Positions 53,977-62,613 of a stretch of DNA of 64,000 nt are shown piece after piece. A model generated the notes under the pieces. The model was not told the origin of the DNA and searched no databases. It worked only from the letters and a program-made list of their open reading frames with translations. The DNA lies in contig JANXZX010000101.1 in NCBI GenBank assembly GCA_025355325.1, positions 1-64,000 of the forward strand, given 5' to 3'. The position numbers were made by a program, and so were the translations under genes. Position 1 is the stretch's first letter. Each line of letters opens with the position of its first letter. The stretch is from Geobacteraceae bacterium (lineage in GTDB: Bacteria; Desulfobacterota; Desulfuromonadia; Geobacterales; Pseudopelobacteraceae).

Positions 53977-55506
53977 GTGAAGCGAACGCCGTCCCGCATC
54001 AGCCAGTTATTTTTTCTGGCGCTGTTTCTGATTCTGTTCGTCCAGACCGAATACCGCGGCAAAGATGAAATCAACGCTGCGGTAAACACCTTCTTCCGGG
54101 TTAATCCGCTGGTGCTGTTCAGTTATGTATTAGCCGCAAAATCGTGGACCTGGCTGCTACTGCCGGCATTGCTGATGACCCTGGCGACATTGGCCCTTGG
54201 GCGGTTCTTCTGCGGCTGGATCTGTCCGCTCGGGACGATTCTCGACCTTGTCACCACACGAATCCGCAAGACCACCCCGATCAAGGCGCTCAAGGGAAAC
54301 ACCAAATACTGGCTGCTCCTGCCGCTACTGTCAGCATCACTATTCAATCTTAACCTCAGCGGCCTTCTCGATCCGATTGCCATTCTGCTCCGGGGGCTGA
54401 CCTTTCTGCTCCATCCGCTGGCAGGCTTGGCGACCCGTGAAGCGTGGGTGGGACTTTATCACCTGATCGGCGAGCGCCGCGATGCTGTTGCCCCGGCGTA
54501 TAATCTGATCCACGACAACATTCTTCCCTTCCGGGATACAATCTATCCGCTGGCGCTGTTTTCAACGGTCGTACTCCTGACGATTATCGCTTTGGAACGC
54601 TTCGAGACCCGTACCTGGTGTCGTGATCTCTGCCCGTTGGGAACCCTGCTCGGATGGCTGGGAAGGTTCTCTCCATTTCGGCGGATACCGGCCGCTCTTT
54701 GTGGCGATTGCGGTGCATGCCGCGAACTCTGCCCGACCAGCTTTGATCAGAAGAACCTGGTGCAGGAGGAGTGTATCCTCTGCATGGATTGTCAGCGTGG
54801 CTGCCCGCATGAACGAATCTCGTTCCGCCCGTCACTGGCTTTAAAAGGTGCCGGCCCACTGCAGCCGGAGCGAAGGGTTCTACTGGGAGGAATGGCGGCA
54901 GGGGTACTGTTGGCCGTTCCCGCAAAATTCCGCTCCCCCGAGCAGGTTTCCCGGCTGTTGCGACCGCCCGGTGTACGCAGCGAAGATGAATTCCTGAAGC
55001 GCTGCGTGCGTTGTGGGGAGTGCATGAAAGTCTGCCTCAAAAGCGCGCTCTACCCTGCTGCTTATCAGGCCGGTATCGAAGGATTTTATACCCCCCTGAT
55101 GATCCCTCGGCTCGGATACTGCGAATATAATTGCACCCTCTGCGGACAGGTCTGCCCGACCGGCGCCATCCCCCTCCTCCCGGTGGAGTCCAAGCGTCGG
55201 GAAGTGGTCGGAAAGGCCGTCTTCGATAAGAACCATTGCCTGCCGTTTGCCCGCAAGATAGACTGCATTGTCTGCGAGGAGCACTGCCCGATTCCCGAGA
55301 AGGCCATCCGTTCTCGTGCTGTCACGGTTATTGGCATTGACGGGATTGCGAGAACGGTCAAGGAACCGTATATTGTCGAAGAAATCTGCAACGGTTGCGG
55401 CATCTGCGAGAATGTCTGCCCACTTGAGACCAAGTCTGGTATTGATATATTTGCCGTGAAGGACCGGACGCCGATCAGCCGTGAACCTTCGTCCCCTTAC
55501 GGGTAG
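53977..55506 (+). CDS. Fused NapH-NapG-like membrane polyferredoxin
   Basis: 509 residues with GTG start 3 bp after the DUF362 gene. N-terminal half is NapH-like: spans at about 10-30, 45-70, 105-135, 190-210 with FCGWICPLGT and WCRDLCPLGT, then CGDCGACRELCP and CILCMDCQRGCP. An internal hydrophobic segment led by arginines (PERRVLLGGMAAGVLLAV, about 305-320) comes next, and the C-terminal half is NapG-like with four ferredoxin sets (CVRCGECMKVCL, CEYNCTLCGQVCP, CIVCEEHCP, CNGCGICENVCP). It should carry electrons from quinol to a periplasmic partner, probably the DUF362 protein. Confidence 0.85.
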   Translation: MKRTPSRISQLFFLALFLILFVQTEYRGKDEINAAVNTFFRVNPLVLFSYVLAAKSWTWLLLPALLMTLATLALGRFFCGWICPLGTILDLVTTRIRKTTPIKALKGNTKYWLLLPLLSASLFNLNLSGLLDPIAILLRGLTFLLHPLAGLATREAWVGLYHLIGERRDAVAPAYNLIHDNILPFRDTIYPLALFSTVVLLTIIALERFETRTWCRDLCPLGTLLGWLGRFSPFRRIPAALCGDCGACRELCPTSFDQKNLVQEECILCMDCQRGCPHERISFRPSLALKGAGPLQPERRVLLGGMAAGVLLAVPAKFRSPEQVSRLLRPPGVRSEDEFLKRCVRCGECMKVCLKSALYPAAYQAGIEGFYTPLMIPRLGYCEYNCTLCGQVCPTGAIPLLPVESKRREVVGKAVFDKNHCLPFARKIDCIVCEEHCPIPEKAIRSRAVTVIGIDGIARTVKEPYIVEEICNGCGICENVCPLETKSGIDIFAVKDRTPISREPSSPYG

Positions 55507-55584
55507 GTCCGATCCCGGAGACAAAAGGTTATGCTTTACGAACCTGCTGAAAATCGGGTATCTATATTTAAGAGGGAATGACCA

Positions 55585-55959
55585 ATGAACATAATGACCG
55601 TAGATGATTCAAAAGCGGTACGACTGACTATCGCCCTGACGTTACGGCATGCAGGTCACCGCGTTGTTGAGGCCGCAAGCGGCGAGGAGGCATTGGAGTT
55701 GCTGAAAACGGAGAAGGTTGACCTGATCATCAGCGATTTTTATATGCCGGGAATGGACGGCAGCCAGTTGGTGCGTCATATTAAAGCCCATGAGGATTTC
55801 CGGGCTATTCCGGTGGTCATGTTGACGACTGAAAACGCCAAGAGCAGACTTGCTGAGGCGAAGGAGGCCGGAGCGATAGGATGGCTGAACAAACCGTTCA
55901 AGGCAGAGCATCTGGTGGCAGCAGTTAAAACCATCTCCGAGAAATTCGGCATTTCGTAA
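55585..55959 (+). CDS. CheY-like single-domain response regulator
   Basis: 124 residues: acidic pocket VDDS (Asp7/Asp8), phospho-acceptor Asp51 in LIISDFYMPGMDG, Thr/Ser in LTTE and Lys in WLNKPF. AGAGGG before the ATG. No output domain. It faces the minus-strand cheA gene across a 16-bp gap, so it is probably a target of that kinase. Confidence 0.9.
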   Translation: MNIMTVDDSKAVRLTIALTLRHAGHRVVEAASGEEALELLKTEKVDLIISDFYMPGMDGSQLVRHIKAHEDFRAIPVVMLTTENAKSRLAEAKEAGAIGWLNKPFKAEHLVAAVKTISEKFGIS

Positions 55960-55975
55960 CCTGTAGCTCCAAAAT

Positions 55976-57727
55976 TTACCGCCTTGGAACATGAACCGCA
56001 CTTTTAGATGCTTCGATCAGTTTGCCGGTTTCCAAAAACAGTGCAATTGAACCGTCCCCGAGAATTCCCGCTCCTGAAATACAAGTTACGTTACGAAAGA
56101 GGCGGCCAAGGGGCTTGACCACCGTTTTTATTTCACCATGAAGACTGTCCACCACCAATCCCACCCCCGTTTCCCCATGTTTGAAGACGACCACATGCTG
56201 CATCGAAGGTGATGGTTCTACAACGCCAAGAACCGAGCGCAGGTCAAGGCAGGGGATCAGCCGATCCCTGACCTGAAGACTGCCATTGGGCATTACGGTA
56301 CGGGACTCGGCATTCGGCAACTCCATGGTTTCCAAAACCAGGTCCATCGGCATAATGTAGAGGTTGTCGCCAAGTGAGACCATGAAGCCATCAACCAGTG
56401 ACAGCGAAAGCGGAATACAGATCTGAAAGGTAGTCCCGCCCCCCTCAGCCGTCTCCACATCAATTCTGCCCCGGATTGACTCAACGGCCTTGCGGACGAC
56501 GTCCATACCGACGCCGCGCCCCGACAACATGGTGGCATCTTCAAGAGTGGAAAAACCGGGTTCAAAGATATAGTTAAGAATATCAGTTTCCGTAGGAAGA
56601 ATATCCTTCTTTGCCAGGCCTCGTTCAATGGCCTTGCGGGCAACACTCTCACGATTTATGCCCTGCCCGTCATCACCAACACGAATAACAATATTCCCCG
56701 AATCATGAAACGCTTTCAGATGAATAGTTCCAATCGCCGGCTTGCCACGCGCTGTGCGGTCTCCGGCGGCCTCTATGCCGTGATCAATAGCATTGCGCAC
56801 CAGATGCAACAGGGGTTCGTGGAGTTTTTCGGCGACTGCTTTGTCCAGTTCGGTTTCCCCGCCGCTGATCAGCAGCTTTATCTGCTTTCCGCTTGAACTG
56901 CCAACATCGTGAATAATCCGGTTGAATCGTTGAAAAAGCGTCTGTACCGGAATCATCCGGAACGACATGGTTTTTTCCTGAATCTGCTTGATCAGGTCGG
57001 CGACGTGTATCGCCGATTCTGTTGACGAGTGATCGCCAAGGCGGCGGATATTCGCTTCCAGCACCGAGGAAGCGGTTACCAGTTCAACAACCAGATCGGA
57101 CAACTGATCAATCCTGACGGCATCGACACGCACCACACGCTGGCTCCTGGCATTCCTTTCACTTGCGGCGACTCCGTCGGCGGGAAATGACTCCCGAGAA
57201 GGCTGGACATCGTCCACGTCTTCAAAAAAGGCAAAACCGGTGCCGGTCGAACCGGGGGAGTTTTCAAGATAACTTTCATCCAGCATATCGTAAGAGCCGG
57301 GGTTCTCCTGACCGGCTGGAGTTTCCTCCGTCCATTCCTTCAGCTGGTCAAGCAATGCCGTGTGCGCGGGCGGAAGTGCGCCGTTATTTTCCGGATCAGC
57401 ACCGACACAATACTGGTCCATCATAGTGCTGATATGGTCGTGGCATTTGAGCAGCAGCACCACAAGGTGCTGGCTGAGCGGCTGTTCATGCTCCCGGATG
57501 CGGACAAGTACATGCTCAATACCGTGGCAAAAATGTTCGACCGCCTCAAACCTGACAATACTGGCTGAGCCCTTAATCGTATGTACCGCCCTGAACAGCC
57601 GACCAAAAGCCTCTGCCTCATTAAAATCAGCTTCCAGCACCAGAAGTGCAGACTCCATTTCGGACAGCAGTTCAGCACCCTCAATTGCAAAGGCCTGACG
57701 TATTTCCAGCAGTTCCGCATCTGTCAT
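55976..57727 (-). CDS. cheA: CheA-type chemotaxis histidine kinase
   Basis: 583 residues. N-terminal Hpt domain with His49 in AVHTIKGSASIV, an acidic linker without a recognisable P2 domain, a dimerisation helix pair (about 195-260, VVRVDAVRIDQLSDLVVELV), an ATPase domain (LLHLVRNAIDHGIE, DDGQGI, LSGRGVGMDVV) and a CheW-like regulatory domain at the end. It overlaps the upstream GGDEF gene by four bases, unusual for cheA, and no chemoreceptor lies next to it, so its input may be the PAS protein of this operon. Confidence 0.93.
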   Translation of the reverse strand: MTDAELLEIRQAFAIEGAELLSEMESALLVLEADFNEAEAFGRLFRAVHTIKGSASIVRFEAVEHFCHGIEHVLVRIREHEQPLSQHLVVLLLKCHDHISTMMDQYCVGADPENNGALPPAHTALLDQLKEWTEETPAGQENPGSYDMLDESYLENSPGSTGTGFAFFEDVDDVQPSRESFPADGVAASERNARSQRVVRVDAVRIDQLSDLVVELVTASSVLEANIRRLGDHSSTESAIHVADLIKQIQEKTMSFRMIPVQTLFQRFNRIIHDVGSSSGKQIKLLISGGETELDKAVAEKLHEPLLHLVRNAIDHGIEAAGDRTARGKPAIGTIHLKAFHDSGNIVIRVGDDGQGINRESVARKAIERGLAKKDILPTETDILNYIFEPGFSTLEDATMLSGRGVGMDVVRKAVESIRGRIDVETAEGGGTTFQICIPLSLSLVDGFMVSLGDNLYIMPMDLVLETMELPNAESRTVMPNGSLQVRDRLIPCLDLRSVLGVVEPSPSMQHVVVFKHGETGVGLVVDSLHGEIKTVVKPLGRLFRNVTCISGAGILGDGSIALFLETGKLIEASKSAVHVPRR

Positions 57728-58674
57728 ACACAGTCCTCCAACTCTTCGGCAGAACGGCGGGATATGGAGGGCTCAGCACACTCGACGCGATTGCGCCCCT
57801 CCCGCTTGGCCCGATAGAGAGCCGCGTCGGCCCGACCGACCAGCGTTTCCAAACTCTTTGCACCCTCACTGTATTCTGCCACCCCCAGGCTGACGGTGAC
57901 GTTAAACTGCTCCTGCCCCCATATAAAAATCTCTGAGGCAATTTCCATCCGGATACGCTCTGCCAGAACGGCAGCACTAGCAAGGTCGGTTTCCGGGAGA
58001 ACGCAGCAAAATTCCTCACCGCCGTACCGTCCGACAATATCCACCGAGCGGACCAGATCTTGCAGAATCGCCGCTATGCGGCGCAACGTATAGTCACCAC
58101 ACAGGTGACCACGGGTATCATTGATATCCTTAAAGTGATCTGCGTCAGCCATGATAACACTGAAATGGCTCCCAAATCGATGAGCCCGTTCAAGTTCCTC
58201 GGTAAGGCGTTTGTCCAGAAAACTGCGATTATACAGCCGGGTCAACGCGTCTACCCTGGTCATCTCCAACAATTTTTGTTCATACACCGCATATTCCGTA
58301 ACATCATGAACGGTGATGAACATGCCGGAGATAGTGCCATCCGGCTCTCTCAGAGGGTTTGCGGAACAGCTCTGCTGCATGTACGGCATCTGATCCGCCG
58401 ATGAATGCGGATTTTTCAGCGGGATCAGATAACGGTGAAGCTTCTGGGAAAAATGAGCATAACTGCCAAAGGAGAGCACACTCTTTAAAAGTCTGCGATA
58501 TTTCGGCTCAGCAAGATTCGGGTATCTGTTCATGAGCGGTGCGCCGACAATGTCACGTGCAGAAATCCCGCTGTGAATCTCCATCCAGCGATTCCATCCA
58601 CGGACAGTCAGCTCCCGGTCAAGCTCAATCAGACCGACATCAATTGATTCAAATATTTGCGCGTTATCGAACAT
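57724..58674 (-). CDS. PAS-GGDEF diguanylate cyclase
   Basis: 316 residues. PAS domain (about 1-130) strongly similar to the protein encoded upstream (58692), then a GGDEF domain (about 140-300) with GRYGGEEFCC (GGEEF) and the allosteric-type segment before it (RxxD site: RSVD, weak). It should make cyclic di-GMP in the cytoplasm. Start set at ATG 58674, 18 nt after the stop of the upstream PAS gene; translation is likely coupled since no strong Shine-Dalgarno is seen. It stops four bases inside cheA. Confidence 0.88.
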   Translation of the reverse strand: MFDNAQIFESIDVGLIELDRELTVRGWNRWMEIHSGISARDIVGAPLMNRYPNLAEPKYRRLLKSVLSFGSYAHFSQKLHRYLIPLKNPHSSADQMPYMQQSCSANPLREPDGTISGMFITVHDVTEYAVYEQKLLEMTRVDALTRLYNRSFLDKRLTEELERAHRFGSHFSVIMADADHFKDINDTRGHLCGDYTLRRIAAILQDLVRSVDIVGRYGGEEFCCVLPETDLASAAVLAERIRMEIASEIFIWGQEQFNVTVSLGVAEYSEGAKSLETLVGRADAALYRAKREGRNRVECAEPSISRRSAEELEDCV

Positions 58675-58691
58675 TATAGTTGATGTACCGC

Positions 58692-59306
58692 CTATGACAC
58701 ATCCCACGGCTTCCTGGAAAAACAGTCCGGACAGATTCCATGACTGAATTGAGCCGCCGAATGATCGGAAATGTATTGCTCCATCTGCTGCCAACTTTTT
58801 TCATCATCACGGATTTTCTTGCAATACATGCAGATCGGTATGATCCCCTCAAGCAGCTTTACCTTTTCCAGAGCTTCTTCAAGTTGCTCGACTTTCCGTT
58901 TCAGGAGTATCTCTACAGCAACATTCTCTGTTACATCCTGCACGGCAATGAAAATGCCCTCAATTTCCCCCGTTTCGGAGCGCAACGGACCGGCAGTGCA
59001 GCTCTGCTGCATGAAGGGCAGAATATCAACCGATAAATGGGGATTTTTCATGGCAAAAAGATAGCGATGCAATTTCTGGGAAAAATACGCATAGTTGCCA
59101 AAGACAAAGACACTCTTTATAAATCGCCGGTATTTCGGCTCAGAGAGGTTCGGATAAAACTCCAGAATCGACTTACCGACAATCTCTTTCTCAGTGATGC
59201 CGCTGTGATGTTCCATCCAGCGATTCCAGGCACGAACCGTAAGGTCATGATTCAGAACGACCAACCCCGTATTTATGGTCTCAAATATCTGCGCACTTTC
59301 ACGCAT
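58692..59306 (-). CDS. PAS-domain protein with C-terminal Cys-His zinc-binding-type tail
   Basis: 204 residues. PAS domain (about 1-130: ETINTGLVVLNHDLTVRAWNRWMEHHSGI, FYPNLSEPKYRRF, MQQSCTAGPL, GIFIAVQDVTE), then a coiled coil and the tail ICMYCKKIRDDEKSWQQ with HGICPDC, a CxxC...CxxC arrangement (C159/C162 and C191/C194 region) that may bind metal. Both ends overlap neighbours (eight bases into the CheC gene). Paralogue of the PAS domain at 57724. Confidence 0.85.
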   Translation of the reverse strand: MRESAQIFETINTGLVVLNHDLTVRAWNRWMEHHSGITEKEIVGKSILEFYPNLSEPKYRRFIKSVFVFGNYAYFSQKLHRYLFAMKNPHLSVDILPFMQQSCTAGPLRSETGEIEGIFIAVQDVTENVAVEILLKRKVEQLEEALEKVKLLEGIIPICMYCKKIRDDEKSWQQMEQYISDHSAAQFSHGICPDCFSRKPWDVS

Positions 59307-59940
59307 ATTGGCTTAGATAATCCTCAATAGCTTTTTTGAGCCATTCCAGGGTGCTCTGGTCACTGATCAGAAACAGGAAGCCGCTTGCATCGAATTCCGT
59401 GAAGTGAAACATGGTCTTGAAAAAGATGGCAAAAGAATCCTTTCCGGAAAAGGCTCCTTCAAGGGCACTGTGGATCTGATCCTGGGAATAATAGCGCGGC
59501 GGACTGTAGCTCACCACGTCCTTGAGAAGCTCCGCAATTTTACTGATGCACGCACCCATGATGATATTGCTGATCTCAATCAGGGTTTCCTTTTCAAGGA
59601 CATCGACGTCAAAGTCGGTCGTGGAGGTACCGGCATTTTCATCGAACAACTGCAGCAGCTTCTTCCCTTCCCCGTGGGGAAAGATGAGTACGCTGGATCC
59701 GCTGAATTTTCCGCTGAAGAATTGTTTGACCATACCCATGTCGTTACTGCCGGAAATATCTTTGGATATAATCGGCAACACACCATTAAATCGGAGGATA
59801 TCGATATGCGGCACCGTCAGGGTAACGTACAGGTTGATAACTTCGGAAAGATCGGCGGCGGCCTGCCCGAAAGCGATGTTCATAATTTCCTGCAGGGCGT
59901 CCTTTTCCAACGGGCTCAGGAGGGGTGCGGTTTCATCCAT
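59299..59940 (-). CDS. cheC: CheC-type chemotaxis phosphatase
   Basis: 213 residues. Two copies of the active-site pattern E-x2-N are seen: LQEIMNIAFGQAAADLSEVI (about 17-36) and LIEISNIIMGACISKIAELL (about 118-137). This is CheC, which dephosphorylates CheY-P; CheD, its usual partner, is not adjacent. Overlaps the CheY gene by eight bases and the PAS gene by eight. Confidence 0.85.
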   Translation of the reverse strand: MDETAPLLSPLEKDALQEIMNIAFGQAAADLSEVINLYVTLTVPHIDILRFNGVLPIISKDISGSNDMGMVKQFFSGKFSGSSVLIFPHGEGKKLLQLFDENAGTSTTDFDVDVLEKETLIEISNIIMGACISKIAELLKDVVSYSPPRYYSQDQIHSALEGAFSGKDSFAIFFKTMFHFTEFDASGFLFLISDQSTLEWLKKAIEDYLSQYA

Positions 59941-60313
59941 TGTTCACCCCCGCAATAGCAAGCGCCTTGAGGAGCTCAGCCTGAATGACTTCCCTAACCG
60001 GCGGTTTTTTGACAATCGAGAAAGCACCAAGCCGCTGAGCTTTTTCCTGTGTCTGTTTCTGAATATCAGCCGACAGGATAATAACAACAGCATTTGGATA
60101 GTCTTCACGCAGTTCTTCCAGTACATCCAGCCCATTTCTGTCAGGCATGGTAATATCCAGAAAAGTCACGTCCGGCTGCATTGACCTGAATAATTTAAGC
60201 CCACCGGCCCCATCACCAGCTTCAGCCAGTTCATGCCCCTGATCCTTTGGGATACAACTCTTTAAACTCATCCTGGCTACTACCGAGTCATCTACTATAA
60301 GAATCTTTGCCAT
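59933..60313 (-). CDS. CheY-like response regulator
   Basis: 126 residues: acidic pocket VDDS, phospho-acceptor Asp53 in TFLDITMPDRNG, and Lys in VKKPP. First gene of the che operon, with GAGGGG eight bases before the ATG. It should be the substrate of CheC and of the CheA at 55976. Confidence 0.92.
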   Translation of the reverse strand: MAKILIVDDSVVARMSLKSCIPKDQGHELAEAGDGAGGLKLFRSMQPDVTFLDITMPDRNGLDVLEELREDYPNAVVIILSADIQKQTQEKAQRLGAFSIVKKPPVREVIQAELLKALAIAGVNNG

Positions 60314-60487
60314 ACTTCGGACCCCTCTGCTCTATATTTATAGATTCATTCATGTTGTAAAAGAATGTCTGATAATATCAGATTTTAATGAATTGGCAAC
60401 TACGACATTCCGGGGAGATGAAAATAATTCCCCTGCGAGGCAGCAACTGGACTAAACGGTTAAATGTCTGCTCTCGACGGTAAAACA

Positions 60488-61420
60488 TCATAGAGTTTGG
60501 CGAGGTGAAAATGCGGTACATATTTGAGTAGAGACATGATCAAGCATGGCATAACGTCGGGTATACATTGGTCGTTTATTCGACTTCATACTTTCATTCG
60601 AACGGCGTTCAAGCTTCAAAGGTACGCTATACCATCCATCGGGCAATAACCTGCCTCCCAACTCCATCCAGAGCGAATCATAATCAAAAGATAGTTCATA
60701 ACGAGAAGGTATATAGATAAGGTGCTTCTTTTTATGAGAATGAATAGCATTCCCTACTCCATAAATGTATGTAACACCTACGGCGCAAGCAAGCTCTTGG
60801 GCAACATATACAATGAAAGCTCTAGGCCAGAGGCCATGCATTGCTTTTGTAATTGGCTTATTATCAGCGCCATTACGTCCTTGAATACAACCAATATACA
60901 TTGCTAATTTACCATCTTTTTCATATTCAAAAGAAAAAACCAGGGAGATGATTGTTCCACCAAGTTCGGTACAGCGAAGTGAAATAAGTAACTCCCCTTC
61001 CTTGCGAAATGTATTGTCATGTCCTAATAGTATCTGTGCGTCATATTCCCTACCCACAGGAATATGAGCCAGCATGATCCCCTCAGATTTTAACAAAGCA
61101 TTCTGAAGGGGTTTGCCGAATACTTGTATAAACGTATATGTATCTGTGAGCACTTTTATCTTTTGGTTAATTCCCCATTTGTGCGACATATATACTCTCA
61201 GCGGCTTTAGTGCCAACCGCTGGTTAAGTCTGGAATACTTGCCCAGCTCAGTTGTTTCAATAACACGAAGCCAATCCAGGACAGCTTTTGGATGAATTAT
61301 GGCTGCAAGCACATAACGGCTTTGTTTTTTTAACACCGTCAAGGGTGGCTCCCCAGCGTAACCAGATGCTGCTAAAGACCATGCGGCACGGGCTGCTAGC
61401 CATGGAAACATAATATTCAT
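60488..61420 (-). CDS. DUF535/VirK-YbjX family protein
   Basis: 310 residues from ATG 61420. The central part has IMLAHIPVGREYDAQI, LLISLRCTELGGTIISLVFSFEYEKDGKLAMYIGCIQGR and MHGLWPRAFIVYVAQELA, which resemble the DUF535 (VirK/YbjX) proteins linked to outer membrane or lipopolysaccharide traits in enterobacteria. No motif for catalysis is evident. An AAGGGG lies 12 nt upstream of the chosen start; TTG at 61447 is an alternative. The frame is AT-richer than the che block, as is the rest of the right end. Confidence 0.72.
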   Translation of the reverse strand: MNIMFPWLAARAAWSLAASGYAGEPPLTVLKKQSRYVLAAIIHPKAVLDWLRVIETTELGKYSRLNQRLALKPLRVYMSHKWGINQKIKVLTDTYTFIQVFGKPLQNALLKSEGIMLAHIPVGREYDAQILLGHDNTFRKEGELLISLRCTELGGTIISLVFSFEYEKDGKLAMYIGCIQGRNGADNKPITKAMHGLWPRAFIVYVAQELACAVGVTYIYGVGNAIHSHKKKHLIYIPSRYELSFDYDSLWMELGGRLLPDGWYSVPLKLERRSNESMKSNKRPMYTRRYAMLDHVSTQICTAFSPRQTL

Positions 61421-61500
61421 TATCTTGATCAACCCCTTATCTATCAAGCCTCAGTCATACTTAGCAAGTATAGCAAGCCTCAAATACTTTTGGCACAAAA

Positions 61501-61526
61501 AAGGCTACATCCGAAGATGCAGCCTT
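61501..61526 (-). terminator. Terminator hairpin downstream of the toxin gene
   Basis: AAGGCT-A-CATC pairs with GATG-C-AGCCTT around a CGAA loop; on the minus strand it is followed by six T's (61500-61495). It would end the toxin transcript and separate it from the DUF535 gene. Confidence 0.8.
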
Positions 61527-61531
61527 CTTGG

Positions 61532-61618
61532 AAAACGCTGGTGACATTCATAAAAACTTTACTAATCAGCCTTTTTTCTTTCGCAAATTAACTTTTTAAG
61601 TACGTCCCCTTAGCTTCC
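61532..61618. repeat. 87-bp direct repeat, left copy, next to the toxin-antitoxin pair
   Basis: Copy of 62473-62559 (941 bp offset, no gaps, about ten mismatches grouped near the left end). Contains ACTTTTTAAGTACGTCCCC, part of a short palindrome-like repeat family of the kind spread by REP-associated elements. It lies between toxin end and terminator. Confidence 0.7.
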
Positions 61619-61657
61619 CCGTCCCCTTAGCTTCCCCTTCTGAGAGGTTGAGACATA

Positions 61658-62083
61658 TCAGACTGTTTTTTTCTGGTTGAAAGGATTGATGAAGTTCACA
61701 CCTGTTTGCTCAATATCTCGAACGTTGCGTGTCACCAGAATATGGCCATGAACCATTGCCGTAGCAGCTATTAGGCCGTCAATTACAGAAACTGGATCTG
61801 GGATACCGAAACGACCCCACTGCTCGGAAATTTCATTTGTAATTGGTAGAATCCGGTCACCAGTATCTTTCTGCACTTCGGCAAGCCAAGTATCCAGACG
61901 TATGGCGGCTTTAGGATCGCGGCGGCGTAATAGCTCAATTCCGTGGCGAACTTCTCCGACTACCAGAGTTGAAAGATAAAGACTATCCGACGGAACCGCT
62001 TCAAACCATTCTCGCACGTTCTTATCCATCTTTGAACCTTTGCGCAGTTCCGAAAGCACGTTCGTGTCAATCAGAAATCCCAT
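61658..62083 (-). CDS. vapC: VapC/FitB-type PIN-domain toxin
   Basis: 141 residues. PIN-domain acidic site: Asp6 in FLIDTNVLSEL, Glu44 in VVGEVRHGIE, Asp102 in VIDGLIAATA and Asp123 in TRNVRDIEQTGV. It should be a Mg-dependent ribonuclease that stops growth when free of its antitoxin. It overlaps the upstream antitoxin gene by 13 bases. No Shine-Dalgarno of its own is obvious, consistent with coupled translation. Confidence 0.88.
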   Translation of the reverse strand: MGFLIDTNVLSELRKGSKMDKNVREWFEAVPSDSLYLSTLVVGEVRHGIELLRRRDPKAAIRLDTWLAEVQKDTGDRILPITNEISEQWGRFGIPDPVSVIDGLIAATAMVHGHILVTRNVRDIEQTGVNFINPFNQKKTV

Positions 62084-62298
62084 TTTTCGCCTCCGCGACC
62101 AAAATCGCGCTGTCGTGCGAAATCATTATCGTTTCCGACATTTGGCATTTTCATGAGTAAAGACTTAAATGATCGTGGTACTGGCGACGCTTGTTCGGAA
62201 AGCGGCCAGATAATTATCTCCAGCCTTTTGTGATGAAGTTCCACTGGCAGTTGGAACGAGGGTGGTGCATCATTAATTATTTGGCGGATAGGTTGCAT
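62071..62298 (-). CDS. Probable antitoxin of the PIN-domain toxin
   Basis: 75 residues starting at ATG 62298. It begins QPIRQIINDAPPSFQLPVELHHKRLEI, and its C-terminal part (DNDFARQRDFGRGGEKWDF) is the extended, charged tail that wraps a VapC toxin in many pairs. Identification is by size, position and overlap; the fold class (Phd/YefM-like or AbrB-like) is not certain. No repression site is evident upstream; gap to 62614 holds repeat DNA only. Confidence 0.68.
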   Translation of the reverse strand: MQPIRQIINDAPPSFQLPVELHHKRLEIIIWPLSEQASPVPRSFKSLLMKMPNVGNDNDFARQRDFGRGGEKWDF

Positions 62299-62472
62299 AG
62301 TTGGATACCCCTCTTTCAATCCAGATTGTGCGTTTCAGTATACATATGCTTTTATGTTAGAGCAACAAAGCTATTTTAACACGTCGGCCATTTCACTTCC
62401 TGCTGCTCATTAATTCCTCGATAACGCATTTTGCATTTAAGGCAAGAAACTTCATTTTCAAACGGAGAAAAT

Positions 62473-62559
62473 AAAACGCTGGGGTCGTTCTTTAAAACTT
62501 TACTAATCAGCCTTTTTTCTCTCGCAAATTAACTTTTTAAGTACGTCCCCTTAGTTTCC
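62473..62559. repeat. 87-bp direct repeat, right copy
   Basis: Matches 61532-61618. With the left copy it brackets the toxin-antitoxin pair (61619-62472), suggesting the pair moved in as a cassette or was joined by recombination between repeats. Confidence 0.7.
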
Positions 62560-62605
62560 TCCAACTTTTTAAGTACGTCCCCTTAGTTTCCTCCTTAGTT
62601 TCCTC
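62530..62605. repeat. Tandem copies of a 32-bp unit
   Basis: AACTTTTTAAGTACGTCCCC followed by TTAGTTTCCTCC occurs twice in a row (starting at about 62530 and 62562) and a partial third (TTAGTTTCCTC) follows. Same unit occurs once in the left repeat at 61590. Confidence 0.65.
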
Positions 62606-62613
62606 TTTGACAA

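Larger units (their letters stand above)
62299..62613. other. Intergenic repeat region between antitoxin and AAA ATPase
   Basis: 315 bp without a gene. Right part is the right-hand direct repeat plus a further copy of ACTTTTTAAGTACGTCCCC (see separate entry); the left part should hold the antitoxin promoter but no clear box is seen. Confidence 0.5.
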
